From an uncultured Cellulomonas sp. (GTDB taxonomy: Bacteria; Actinomycetota; Actinomycetes; Actinomycetales; Cellulomonadaceae), in NCBI RefSeq assembly GCF_947494015.1, contig NZ_CANLTL010000020.1, positions 1 to 54,522 of the forward strand: a stretch of DNA of 54,522 nt, given 5' to 3'. The number at the start of each line of letters is the position of its first letter. The first letter of the stretch is position 1. This document shows, one piece after another, positions 22,453 through 30,660 of this stretch. The position numbers and the translations under genes were made by a program. The notes beneath the pieces are model-generated. The model saw nothing but the letters and a program-made list of their open reading frames with translations. It was not told where the DNA came from and did not search any database.

Positions 22453-24955
22453 GGCCACCCGTGGGTGTGGTCTGCACCGACGCGGCGCGCTGCTCCACGC
22501 GCGGCAGCAGGACCTTCGCCCGGCCGATGCGGGCCCGGAAGTCGCGGATCAGGCACTCGCCGCGGCGACCGGTCTCGACACCTCGAGCGGAATCGACCGG
22601 TGAGGTGTCCTCGGTGATGAGCCGGATCAGGTCCTCGGGCGCGTGCTCCTCGGGCTTGAGCCCCATCACCCAGTGCAGACCTCGCGCGGCCAGGCCGCGG
22701 TCCCGGTGCCTCATCAGCACCCTGAACGGGATCAGCCGGCGCAGGACCTCGTCCGGCAGGTCCTCGTAGGGGTCGTGCGTGCCGATGATGAGCGAGGCCT
22801 TGTGCTTGCGGCCGTCGCGCAGGAACGCGGTGAGCTCGGCCATGCTCTCCGGGGAGCAGGTGACCGAGTGGGCCTCGTCGACGGCGAACAGGTCCAGCTG
22901 TGCGGGGTCCCGGAAGCACCGCTCGCGCGCGACGCCGGCCAGCAGCGCGTACACCGCCCGGCCGAAGACTTTCTCCACCGACATCTGGGCGAAGCGGTGG
23001 GCGATGTTCAGCTCGTCGGCCTTCGGCAGCTGCAGCAGGTGCGTCCAGAACACCAGCACCGGGGCGTGGAGGTCGATGGGAGGCAGCGACTCGTCGAACA
23101 GCGCACGCCCGAGGTCCTTGCGGGAGAACACGTGCAGGGTGCGGGCCAGCTTGTCCGCGCCGGCGGTCGGGTTGCCCTCGAGGTGCCGCACCAGGGCACC
23201 CAGGCTGGTGATGCCGTGCTCGCGCATGTACCCCGGGTCGAGGACCTCGTTGAGCAAGATGCCCACGTCCGACGTGGGCGCCATGTTGAGCAGGGCGGTC
23301 AGGAACGACTGGGCGATGCGCCCGGCGGAGGCGGGGGGGAACACGCGCAGCGGGTCCAGGGAGTGCTGGGCGCGCTCGGAGACATCGACGACCACCGCGC
23401 CAGGTACTCCAGCCACCGCGGCCCCCCACTCACCCACCGGGGTGCGGTCGATCGCGACCAGGGACGCTCCCCGGTCGACCTCGGCCAAGGCCAGTGCCTT
23501 CATGAACACGGACTTGCCGGCGCCGAGCTCCCCCACGCAGGCCACAGCCATGGCCACGTCCAAGCTGGTGCCTGACCCGGCCAGGTCGACCAGGACTGGT
23601 TGGGGCCGGCCGGTCGACAGGCCGAGCGCCACCAGCGCCCCTCGGTCGTCGCCCAGGTCGTTGGTCACCACCGGGACAGAGGCGGCGAAGTGGTGCGCGG
23701 GAGCGATCTGAGACAGCTCGTGCACGATCCGTGAGGTCGGGCCGGGCAGCCCCGCCCACCACAGCGCCTCCTGACCGGTGGCGTCGATCGACAGCTTGAA
23801 GCCGGCCTCGGCGTAGAACTCCGCGACGCGACGGGCGCTGGCCTCGCACGCCGCCGGGGTGGGACCTCCGACGGTGAAGATGGCCGTGGCCTCCACCTCC
23901 ACCTCCATGCTGTCCGCGGCGAGCAGTTCCCGGTAGGAGCTGAGCTCGGCGTTCGCCAGGCCCAGCTCCGTGGGCACCGCGGCCGCGTTCCCGCTGCGCT
24001 GGTACACCTGGTCGTTGAGGTTGCGGGCGGCCTTGATGTTGCGCTGGGTGACCTCTGCGCGGGAGCGGATGTTGAGCCGCAGCGCCCAGTCCACGTCCTC
24101 CCCGCACCTGTCGAGGCTGCCGAGCCACTCACCACCCGGGAACTGGACGCCACCGGCCGGGGTCCCGGTCATGACCAGCGACGACTGGTAGGACGCAACT
24201 TCCGTGTCGGTGCTGATGACCTTCAGGTACCGCCGGCTCAGCAGACCGAGGCCCGTCAGCGCACCGTTGCCCTTGGTCGGGGTGTCGGTCTGCCCGGCCG
24301 GGTCCAGGACCGGGGAGGCGATCGCCGCCGGCGAGCTCAGCAGAGCCTCCTCGGTCTGGCCCGGCGCCGGGACCGTCAGGTCCAGCCCCAGTCCGCGCTG
24401 CTGAGCGTGCAGGTGCAGCCACACCACCTCGGCCACCGTGGCCGGACGCGGCTCGAACACCGCCGGCAACGCCGACCGGATCGCCTCGGCCTGCGCGAGG
24501 CGAGCGGTGACCTGCTGCGGCGATGGGCCGGTGCGGGGCATGGCCAGGCTGTCGCGCAGACCGCTCATGGCCGAGCGCATCGGCTCGGTGACCCGCGACG
24601 ACCCCGGGTTGGGCAGAGGTACCGCGAGCCAGTGGGTCCGAGAGCCCAGTGCGATGCCCTCGAGCATGTCCAGGGTCGCCTCGCACTCCTGTGCCCACTC
24701 AGGGTGCTGCTCGAGGTCGACCCCACGCATCATCGCCTCCACGACGGCGGCTGGGTCCGTCGTCGAGCACACCCCGAGCATCAGCGCCTCTCCCGAGAGC
24801 ACCCGGAACAGCGCGGTGTGCATGGCGCGGACCTCGATCTTCTTCTCGTCCGGGCGGTACCCGTAGGGCTGAGGGGTCATCCGCCACACCGCCCACACCG
24901 TCCCCGAACGCGTCCACATCAGGTTGCGGGTCAGGTCCGTGATCTGGCTGCGCAT
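22445..24955 (-). CDS. virB4: VirB4/TcpF-type conjugation ATPase
   Basis: This 836-residue protein is the VirB4-like motor ATPase that energises assembly of the transfer channel. Walker A is GELGAGKS (about 474-481), Walker B LFAVDEAH (about 688-695), followed by SVTCSPESMAEL and IIGTHDPYED. The first 400 residues form the membrane-associated N-terminal half usual in this family. Its ATG shares one base with the stop of the TcpE/PrgI-like gene (TGATG), and the next gene overlaps its end. It is expected on the inner face of the membrane, in complex with the TcpE- and VirB6-like proteins. Confidence 0.92.
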   Translation of the reverse strand: MRSQITDLTRNLMWTRSGTVWAVWRMTPQPYGYRPDEKKIEVRAMHTALFRVLSGEALMLGVCSTTDPAAVVEAMMRGVDLEQHPEWAQECEATLDMLEGIALGSRTHWLAVPLPNPGSSRVTEPMRSAMSGLRDSLAMPRTGPSPQQVTARLAQAEAIRSALPAVFEPRPATVAEVVWLHLHAQQRGLGLDLTVPAPGQTEEALLSSPAAIASPVLDPAGQTDTPTKGNGALTGLGLLSRRYLKVISTDTEVASYQSSLVMTGTPAGGVQFPGGEWLGSLDRCGEDVDWALRLNIRSRAEVTQRNIKAARNLNDQVYQRSGNAAAVPTELGLANAELSSYRELLAADSMEVEVEATAIFTVGGPTPAACEASARRVAEFYAEAGFKLSIDATGQEALWWAGLPGPTSRIVHELSQIAPAHHFAASVPVVTNDLGDDRGALVALGLSTGRPQPVLVDLAGSGTSLDVAMAVACVGELGAGKSVFMKALALAEVDRGASLVAIDRTPVGEWGAAVAGVPGAVVVDVSERAQHSLDPLRVFPPASAGRIAQSFLTALLNMAPTSDVGILLNEVLDPGYMREHGITSLGALVRHLEGNPTAGADKLARTLHVFSRKDLGRALFDESLPPIDLHAPVLVFWTHLLQLPKADELNIAHRFAQMSVEKVFGRAVYALLAGVARERCFRDPAQLDLFAVDEAHSVTCSPESMAELTAFLRDGRKHKASLIIGTHDPYEDLPDEVLRRLIPFRVLMRHRDRGLAARGLHWVMGLKPEEHAPEDLIRLITEDTSPVDSARGVETGRRGECLIRDFRARIGRAKVLLPRVEQRAASVQTTPTGGHV

Positions 24956-25560
24956 CAGGCATCCCTCCTAGTGATCGTCGACGCCAAGAGCTGGGACACA
25001 CCCGTGGCGACCAGCGGTCGATGCGACACCGTGCCGACTGCAGCCCCTGCAGGCTCAGCAACCGGCTCAGCAACCGGTTCGACGACCGGCTTGGTGAGCG
25101 GCTCAGCTGCCGCCTCGGTCGCCACGGACCGCACCGGCGCAGGGTCCACAGCGGACGACGAGCTCGAGGGTGGCGGCGAGGACACCACCATCACGTGCCT
25201 CACCAGGTGCGGGCGGGCGACCCGCATCGGCCGGTCGCGCAGCAGACCAGACCGCGGACGGCCGTACAAGGAGACGGCGTCTCCCAGCCACGAGATGGGG
25301 TTGCGGCCGCTGGTGGGCAGCCGGCCGCTGAACCACACCACGGCCGCGACGACTCCCGCCCCGACGAGCAGGTTGGTCAGCCCCCCGAAGTGGGCCCACA
25401 GCGCGGTCGTCTTGGCCAGGACCAGAACGGAACCCGCACCCAGGAGCACCTGGGTCAGGGTGTACGGCCCACCAGGCAGCGCCGCGCCGTCCGGGAGCCG
25501 GCCCACCAGCACCGGAATCCGCCGGGCCCGGGTGAAGAACTGGGCGACGTCCTGCCCCAT
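24955..25560 (-). CDS. TcpE/PrgI-like conjugation membrane protein
   Basis: The 201-residue product starts with a short cytosolic segment (RARRIPVLVGRLPDG), then two membrane segments (about 34-53 and 62-78), and a cytosolic tail rich in Pro, Glu and Ala, with near-repeats of VAEPVAEP at about 165-173. This is the layout of TcpE and of PrgI-family proteins (VirB3-like), which partner the VirB4 ATPase. The ATG at 25560 has AAAGGGGG. The extended tail is not part of the family and might act as a flexible tether. Its position directly before virB4 strongly supports the role. Confidence 0.8.
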   Translation of the reverse strand: MGQDVAQFFTRARRIPVLVGRLPDGAALPGGPYTLTQVLLGAGSVLVLAKTTALWAHFGGLTNLLVGAGVVAAVVWFSGRLPTSGRNPISWLGDAVSLYGRPRSGLLRDRPMRVARPHLVRHVMVVSSPPPSSSSSAVDPAPVRSVATEAAAEPLTKPVVEPVAEPVAEPAGAAVGTVSHRPLVATGVSQLLASTITRRDA

Positions 25561-25592
25561 GCCACACCCCCTTTCCGCGATCGGTCCTCAGC

Positions 25593-25871
25593 TCAGACGT
25601 GCCGGCTCACCGACACGGGAACGGCCGCAGCCAGGTCGTTGCCGACCTGCTGCTGCACCGTGGTGATGCCGTTGCCCACCACCAGCCACATCAGCAGTCC
25701 CCCGACCAGCGCTCCCATCGCCAGCTTCGCCAGCGAGAAGCCGCCCTTGAACACGTAGATGGCGACGAACACGAGGATCGCCAGGGTCACCCCCGTCTTG
25801 AACAGGGTCGTCAGGTCGACGGCCTGCGTCGTCAGGTTGTCGATCAGACCTGCGGGCATGTGGACGTTCAT
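25593..25871 (-). CDS. Small two-segment membrane protein (TcpD-like or pilin-like)
   Basis: This 92-residue protein has two membrane segments (about 28-47 and 52-72) joined by a KGGFSLAKL turn, with short polar ends. No signal peptide is evident. In pCW3-like systems the gene between tcpC and tcpE encodes the small membrane protein TcpD, so this is the positional counterpart; a VirB2-like pilin is the alternative. The ATG at 25871 has GCAGGAGG and overlaps the TcpC-like stop (ATGA). A longer frame to 25949 lies inside the TcpC-like gene and is not used. Confidence 0.7.
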   Translation of the reverse strand: MNVHMPAGLIDNLTTQAVDLTTLFKTGVTLAILVFVAIYVFKGGFSLAKLAMGALVGGLLMWLVVGNGITTVQQQVGNDLAAAVPVSVSRHV

Positions 25872-26857
25872 GAGGTGCCTCCTGCGGGTTGGGTGACGGC
25901 ACGAGCGCCGCCGAGAACTGGGGTCCCTTGCATGCGGGTGACCTCCCACCGCCCCGCGCGGGCGGTGAAGGCCAGCCGGTACTGCGCCGTCACGGCACCG
26001 TCACCGGTGCCGCAGACGACCTCGACGAGCACCTGCGCGGTGCGCCCATCAGCCGGCGCGCCGACGTCTTCGACCTGCTCCGAGCTCATGACCGTGCGAA
26101 CGACGACCTCGTCGAACGCGGCCGGCGTGACCGCGCTGATCGACGTCCCCGGGCTCGTGTACCGGGTGATGTCTCCCTGCCCAGCCAGCAGCGCCCGCAG
26201 GAAGTCACCCGACGCCGACCCCAACGGGCCCGTCGACGACTGCGCCACCGGGTACGCCACCGCCGCGCCGGTCTCATCACCGGGAGCCGGCACGATCGCC
26301 GGCAAGGTCAGCGGCTGCGCCATCGACCCCTGCGCGGTGGTGACCGCGGCCACCGGCACCTCGTAGTAGCGGCGAACCCATGCATCTGCCTCGCTGGTGC
26401 GCACGTCGACACCGACCGTGACCGACCACACCCCCTGCCCAACGTCGACGACGTCAGCGACAGCACCAGCCCGAAGCTCGGGAGCGACCTCGGGCAGCGT
26501 CGACCACTGCGCAGCGGGGTAGATGGCCTGCAGGGCGGCGCCGTCAGACCGGGTCGCCGTCAGCCACGTCGAGACCGTCGTCACCGCCGAGTCCCCCACA
26601 GCCATGACCTGACCAGGCGCGACCGGAGCCGCCACCGCGACCGGAGCACCCTCACCGCCAGCCACCGCCGTCGCAGCCACACCCAACGCGACCGGGCCGC
26701 ACAGCAAGCACCCCCACAGCGCGACCGACGCCGCCTTCGTCATCAGCGACGGCCCGTTCGTCCACGTCTGCGCCGACGCCACCGCAGGCGACTCCGCGGC
26801 GGCCTCCGGCTCCTGCGACGCCGGCGACCTGCGCCGAGCCTTCAGTGAGACGCTCAC
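25868..26857 (-). CDS. TcpC/VirB8-like conjugation protein
   Basis: The 329-residue protein has a cytosolic N-terminus of about 37 residues, one membrane segment (about 42-66) and a large extracytoplasmic part with two similar alpha/beta domains (about 85-195 and 210-320), each with the helix-then-curved-sheet order of NTF2-like folds. This is the structure of TcpC, the VirB8-like scaffold of Gram-positive conjugation systems. Recognisable pieces are WLTATRSDGAALQAIYP and, in the second domain, FLRALLAGQGDITRYTSPG. The ATG at 26857 overlaps the stop of the upstream 79-residue gene. Confidence 0.82.
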   Translation of the reverse strand: MSVSLKARRRSPASQEPEAAAESPAVASAQTWTNGPSLMTKAASVALWGCLLCGPVALGVAATAVAGGEGAPVAVAAPVAPGQVMAVGDSAVTTVSTWLTATRSDGAALQAIYPAAQWSTLPEVAPELRAGAVADVVDVGQGVWSVTVGVDVRTSEADAWVRRYYEVPVAAVTTAQGSMAQPLTLPAIVPAPGDETGAAVAYPVAQSSTGPLGSASGDFLRALLAGQGDITRYTSPGTSISAVTPAAFDEVVVRTVMSSEQVEDVGAPADGRTAQVLVEVVCGTGDGAVTAQYRLAFTARAGRWEVTRMQGTPVLGGARAVTQPAGGTS

Positions 26858-27093
26858 GCGCCCGCCTCTCCCCCGTCAGCCAACTCAGCGGCCAACCTCG
26901 ATCGCGCGGCTCGGCCCTCGACCGCCCGGGCGCCGGACAGAACCTCCCCCAGGGCGATCACCGCCGCGCAGGTCTCGTCGTCTCCCAGCGGGTCCACGCG
27001 CAGGCGCTCAAGAACCGGGGTCAGGCACGTGGCCACCTCGCGGCGCGCCGCTCGCACCACCGCGCTGTCACGCAGCGTCTGGACATCGCACAT
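26854..27093 (-). CDS. Small hypothetical protein, first gene of the transfer operon
   Basis: This 79-residue soluble, helical and mildly acidic protein (start MCDVQTLRDSAVV) is not recognised. It has three cysteines and no membrane segment. Its ATG at 27093 is the first start on the minus strand after the divergent promoter region, and its stop overlaps the TcpC-like start (ATGA). It could be a regulator or a cytosolic accessory to the transfer machine; there is no direct sign of either. Confidence 0.65.
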   Translation of the reverse strand: MCDVQTLRDSAVVRAARREVATCLTPVLERLRVDPLGDDETCAAVIALGEVLSGARAVEGRAARSRLAAELADGGEAGA

Positions 27094-27142
27094 GACCGAT
27101 CACCCGGGCTCTCTCGTCGCTCTTGGTCTTCTGGCGCTGACA

Positions 27143-27155
27143 GCAGTAACTGCGC
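27143..27155. promoter_or_regulatory. Dyad GCAGTAACTGCGC upstream of the transfer operon
   Basis: Identical 13-mer to 16308-16320, placed 50 bases before the first gene of the transfer operon. The gap 27094-27345 between the divergent transfer and sigma-like genes must hold the promoters for both, but no clear -35/-10 pair was found for either. Confidence 0.45.
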
Positions 27156-27345
27156 GACCCAGCCCCCGCGGGACACACCAACCACGACTTTCTCCGCCAA
27201 CCCGAGGACCAAGACGCGCGTGACCAGCGCCTTTACCCGGGCACACGGTCACTGTGACGCACATCACACCGCGCGGGAGGGTGTGGGCAAGGGGTTCGGG
27301 CAAGGGGTCGTGAGGACGGTCAGGGGCGGGGAAAGGAGGCCCGCC

Positions 27346-28158
27346 ATGACGAACCCCCGCACCACCACACGCCGGCCGCACAGTCCGGCTCGCGACGACG
27401 CCACGTCCCAGCCGGTCCCGGTGATCCAGACCCTCAACCGCGAGTGGGTCGACCTCGTCGCGACCGGCGCCTTCGCCGAGGAATCGGACACCTGGCTGCA
27501 GCGCTGGCCGGCCCTGCGGCCGTACTTCCAGCCCGCCACGGGCCCCAGCACCCGCCTGGACCGCACCAGCGCCGACGAGGTCCTCGGTGCACTTCTGGCC
27601 GAGCACGCAGCCGGCAGCTACGCGGCCGGCCGTACGGTGCTGCAGTGCATGCTCGGCTCGACGATCACCATCGCCCAGCGGTGCCGCGCGCGGCACGCGA
27701 CCCTCGACGAGGCCTTCGCCGAGACGGTCGCGGCCATGTGGACCGCGATCTCCACTTACCCCCTCGAGCGGTCCGGGCCCGTCGCCACGCGACTGCACTT
27801 CGCCACCCTCGACGCCGTCGCCGGCCGCCAGGTACGCAAGACCCACGAGCACGAGGTACCACTGCCCGACGAGATCCTCACCGCCCAGATGGCACGCAGC
27901 CACGTCGACCCGTGCGAGCACACCCTCGGCTCGATCGGCGAGGCACTGGAGGTCGTGGCGTGGGGCGTGGACGTCCAGGCGATCACCCCGGCCGAGGCGT
28001 CCCTGATCACCCGCCTGTACATCAGCGACGCAGACTCCCCCACCGACGCCCGCAGCCTCGCAGTCGAGCTCGACATCACCCACGCCGCCCTGCGCAAGCG
28101 CGCTCACCGCGCCGTGCGCCGCCTCGCCCAGGCAGTGCACGACGACCAGGCGGCCTAA
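27346..28158 (+). CDS. Sigma-factor-like regulatory protein
   Basis: The 270-residue product is soluble and ends in a sigma-70 region 4-like helix-turn-helix (about 225-265): TPAEASLITRLYISDADS, then SLAVELDITHAALRKRAHRA. The middle part (80-170), with RTVLQCMLGSTITIAQRC and an ETVAAMWTAIS helix, resembles the helical region 2 of divergent sigma factors but lacks a clear -10-binding signature. Similar proteins are frequent on actinobacterial conjugative elements. The ATG at 27346 has a perfect GAAAGGAGG. It is divergent from the transfer operon and lies just upstream of the partition region, so it is a good candidate to control transfer or Tad genes. Confidence 0.7.
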   Translation: MTNPRTTTRRPHSPARDDATSQPVPVIQTLNREWVDLVATGAFAEESDTWLQRWPALRPYFQPATGPSTRLDRTSADEVLGALLAEHAAGSYAAGRTVLQCMLGSTITIAQRCRARHATLDEAFAETVAAMWTAISTYPLERSGPVATRLHFATLDAVAGRQVRKTHEHEVPLPDEILTAQMARSHVDPCEHTLGSIGEALEVVAWGVDVQAITPAEASLITRLYISDADSPTDARSLAVELDITHAALRKRAHRAVRRLAQAVHDDQAA

Positions 28159-28377
28159 CACTAGTAGCGCGCACCATCACTACCGGTAGGCCCTATCTAC
28201 CCGTCATAAAGCCCATCGGTATAACGCTAGTAGTGCCTTGATAGCGGCTTGCATGCCACTCACGGTCGGACACCATGCAACCTGCGTTAACCGCGTCAGT
28301 ACGTTGCAGTCCGCTCGTCTGCCGCTATCAGTGCACTTGCAGTAGCGCGGCGGGTCATCTGCATGCGGGTCGCATGC
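28157..28377. repeat. Repeat-bearing region upstream of parA (candidate centromere or origin)
   Basis: The 310 bases between the sigma-like gene and parA are less GC-rich and hold no gene. Two direct copies of AAC(A/G)CTAGTAG(C/T)G stand at 28157-28169 and 28223-28235. GCATGC occurs at 28251-28256, 28361-28366 and 28372-28377. Several CAGTRC- and TTGCAG-like words lie between. This is the usual place for a parS centromere in ParA operons; an iteron-type origin is an alternative. Confidence 0.45.
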
Positions 28378-28384
28378 CTCCATG

Positions 28385-28414
28385 TTGGCGCTTGCTAGCA
28401 ACTGTCGTTACTGT
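28385..28414 (+). promoter_or_regulatory. parA promoter
   Basis: TTGGCG (28385-28390), an 18-base spacer and TACTGT (28409-28414). The spacer contains the perfect 10-base palindrome TTGCTAGCAA (28392-28401), a plausible autoregulation operator for the ParA or its partner. Confidence 0.5.
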
Positions 28415-28468
28415 CGCGATCACGCCGGGCTACTACAGAGGCCTGAGCGCTTCCAGCGAGAGGTTCAC

Positions 28469-29392
28469 ATGCTGACGACAGAGCAACGCCGCGGCCTGTC
28501 ACGTGTCATCGCTGTGGCGACTGGCAAGGGAGGCGTCGGCAAGACGTCCATCACCGCGAATGTCGCAGGACTACTCGCGGCTGCCGAGATGCGCGTGCTG
28601 GCCGTGGACCTGGACTCGCAGTCCAACCTGGGCGAGGACCTGGGGTACACCGCCACAGGCCGTGGAGACCACGGCGAAGCGGCGTTCCAGGCCATCACCA
28701 CCGGCGCAGCGTTGACCCCGATACGCGATGTCCGGGCGAACCTCGACGTCATCCCGGCGGGGGAGTACACCGAGGACCTCGCCGGCGTTCTGGACGCCCG
28801 GCGCGGACGCCGCGGCGAGGAGGCCGTGATGGAGTCCCTCGCAGTGAGCCTGGCGCCCATCGCTGGCGACTACGACGTGGTGCTCTTGGACTGCCCGCCC
28901 AAGGGACGCGTGATCCAGGAGATCGCCCTGGCCGCCGCCCGCTGGCTGCTGATCCCCACCAAGTCCGACGTCAGTAGCCGCAAGGCTATCTCTCACATCG
29001 CCGACCGCTTCACCGCAGCCCGCACGGTCAACCCCGAGGTCGACCTGCTGGGCGTCGTGCTGTTCGGCTCAGGCACCTCCACGACGCGACTTCGCCAGGA
29101 CACGCTGCGCGAGATCGCCGCAGACCTCCAAGCCGAGGACCCGCTGTTCCACGCCGTGATCCGGCACGCCGAGGTCTCAGCGGTGCAGGCCCGCAACAGC
29201 GGGCGTCTGGTGCATGAGCTCGAGGAGGTCGCTCGCACGCAGGAGCCCTGGTACACCCGCCTGCGGACCCGCACCACCGACCAACCCGTGGTCGCCAGCT
29301 CGGTCACCGGGCTCGCAGGGGACTACCAGCAGCTGGCGGAGGAGATCGTCGCCCGCCTGGAGAAGCACGAGACGGGGGAGACCGACCGATGA
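28469..29392 (+). CDS. parA: ParA-type partition ATPase
   Basis: The 307-residue protein is a ParA/MinD ATPase: deviant Walker A KGGVGKTS (about 19-26), the switch I DLDSQSNLGEDLG, and Walker B VVLLDCPPKG (about 133-142). It has no N-terminal DNA-binding extension, so it is of the short (type Ib) form, slightly longer than usual at its C-terminus. It would position and segregate the element, or, because it heads the Tad operon, help localise the pilus. The ATG at 28469 has GAGAGG. The next gene overlaps its stop and encodes an RHH protein, the usual partner of short ParA proteins. Confidence 0.9.
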   Translation: MLTTEQRRGLSRVIAVATGKGGVGKTSITANVAGLLAAAEMRVLAVDLDSQSNLGEDLGYTATGRGDHGEAAFQAITTGAALTPIRDVRANLDVIPAGEYTEDLAGVLDARRGRRGEEAVMESLAVSLAPIAGDYDVVLLDCPPKGRVIQEIALAAARWLLIPTKSDVSSRKAISHIADRFTAARTVNPEVDLLGVVLFGSGTSTTRLRQDTLREIAADLQAEDPLFHAVIRHAEVSAVQARNSGRLVHELEEVARTQEPWYTRLRTRTTDQPVVASSVTGLAGDYQQLAEEIVARLEKHETGETDR

Positions 29393-29985
29393 ACTCCGAC
29401 AGCAGTCTGGGGCGCCAGGACCTCGGCTCAGCCTTCGGCCGCTCCGCCGGCCTCAAGGGCCGGCTCGGGTCCAGACCGGCGGCGGCGGACAAGGACGACG
29501 ACACGACCGATCTGCCTGACCAGGCCACTGCGCAGCCACCAAGCCGCGCCGAGCAGGTACGCCCGCGGCCACGCCCGGCTACAGCGGGGCGAGCGACGAA
29601 CACGAACTACCCGGTGCACGTGCCCAGCGAGCTCGTCGAGCCGTTCAACAAGCGCCGCGACACCGAGGGGACGTCGAACACGCTCCTAGTGTTCGACGCG
29701 ATCGACGCCCTCGTCGACGCCGACCAGCCTGACCCGTACGAGCGGCTGCGCCGGGCGGTCACGACCGACCTCGTCGGCGCCGCCCCGACCAGCCTGTTCC
29801 AGCGCGCGCCACGTCGGGTCCGACCAGGCGCAGGCGTCCCGCGCACCCAGGTCATGCTGCGGATGTCCACCGAGAACCGCGCCGTGATCGAGGACCTCGT
29901 CGAGCAGACCGGGGCAGTGGACCGCAGCCACCTCATCACGGTGGCGCTCACCGCCTACCTCAAGACCCCCCAGGACGAGCGATGA
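29389..29985 (+). CDS. Ribbon-helix-helix partner of ParA (putative centromere-binding protein)
   Basis: The 198-residue protein has a disordered, charged N-terminus (1-65, with Pro- and Arg-rich stretches), a central segment VHVPSELVEPFNKRR that looks like one RHH strand-helix, and a C-terminal copy at about 148-192: TQVMLRMSTENRAVIEDL followed by SHLITVALTAYL. Tandem RHH-like units suit a centromere-binding ParB analogue. The ATG at 29389 overlaps the parA stop, and its own stop overlaps the CpaB-like start, so partition and pilus genes are in one transcript. Full ParB/Spo0J motifs are absent. Confidence 0.75.
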   Translation: MNSDSSLGRQDLGSAFGRSAGLKGRLGSRPAAADKDDDTTDLPDQATAQPPSRAEQVRPRPRPATAGRATNTNYPVHVPSELVEPFNKRRDTEGTSNTLLVFDAIDALVDADQPDPYERLRRAVTTDLVGAAPTSLFQRAPRRVRPGAGVPRTQVMLRMSTENRAVIEDLVEQTGAVDRSHLITVALTAYLKTPQDER

Positions 29986-30659
29986 CGACCACGACCACGA
30001 CCACCACCCCGCAGCAGGCACCGGCCCGCGTCACACCGGCGGCCCCCATCCGCCCCAAGCCGCTGCGGCCTCGCCGCCGCTGGGGGATGGTCGGCCTCGG
30101 CGTGGCCCTGATCGCGCTGGGGTCCCTGGCGGCGGTCCTGGTCGTAGGCCGGCTGTCCAACTCGGTCGACGCCGTTGCGCTGACCCGTGAGGTGCCCCGC
30201 GGCACGGTCATCACTGCCCAGGACCTGACCATCGTCGACCTGCCGAGCACCGCCAGCGCCCTGCAGCCAGTACCCGCCGCCCAGATCGACGAAGTCATCG
30301 GCCAGTACGCCGCCACCGACCTGTTCCCGGGCGCACTCCTGACCCCACAGGCCACCACCACCGCCCTGACCCCGCCCAGCGGTCAGTCTGTGGTGGGCGT
30401 CGCCCTGACCGCAGCCCAGCGGCCCACCATCGACCTGCGAGCCGGTGACCGAGTTCGGATCGTGGAGACCCCCATCACCCAAGGCGACCCGCCGGCCCAG
30501 ACGCCACCGACCCTGCCCGCGACCGTCGTGGCGGTCAGCCCCACCGACGCAGACACCGTGATCGTCAACGTCGCCGTCGGCACCCAGGACGCCGCTGACC
30601 TGGCCGCCCGGGCCGCCACCGGGCGGGTCGCGCTGATCCTGGACTCGCTGGAGGACTGA
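29982..30659 (+). CDS. cpaB: CpaB/RcpC-like SAF-domain protein of the Tad system
   Basis: This 225-residue protein has a Thr-rich N-terminus (nine Thr in a row region coded by ACGACC repeats), a basic stretch, one membrane segment (about 35-58) and a SAF domain (about 65-130: VPRGTVITAQDLTIVDLP), followed by a beta-rich domain. CpaB/RcpC proteins are Tad pilus assembly factors; in Gram-positive cells they lie outside the membrane. The ATG overlaps the stop of the RHH gene. It is shorter than typical RcpC, as expected without an outer membrane secretin. Confidence 0.85.
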   Translation: MTTTTTTTTPQQAPARVTPAAPIRPKPLRPRRRWGMVGLGVALIALGSLAAVLVVGRLSNSVDAVALTREVPRGTVITAQDLTIVDLPSTASALQPVPAAQIDEVIGQYAATDLFPGALLTPQATTTALTPPSGQSVVGVALTAAQRPTIDLRAGDRVRIVETPITQGDPPAQTPPTLPATVVAVSPTDADTVIVNVAVGTQDAADLAARAATGRVALILDSLED

Positions 30660-30660
30660 C

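Noticed and set aside
28159-28468. tRNA or small RNA gene upstream of parA
   Set aside because: No cloverleaf or long stem could be built; the repeats suit a centromere better.
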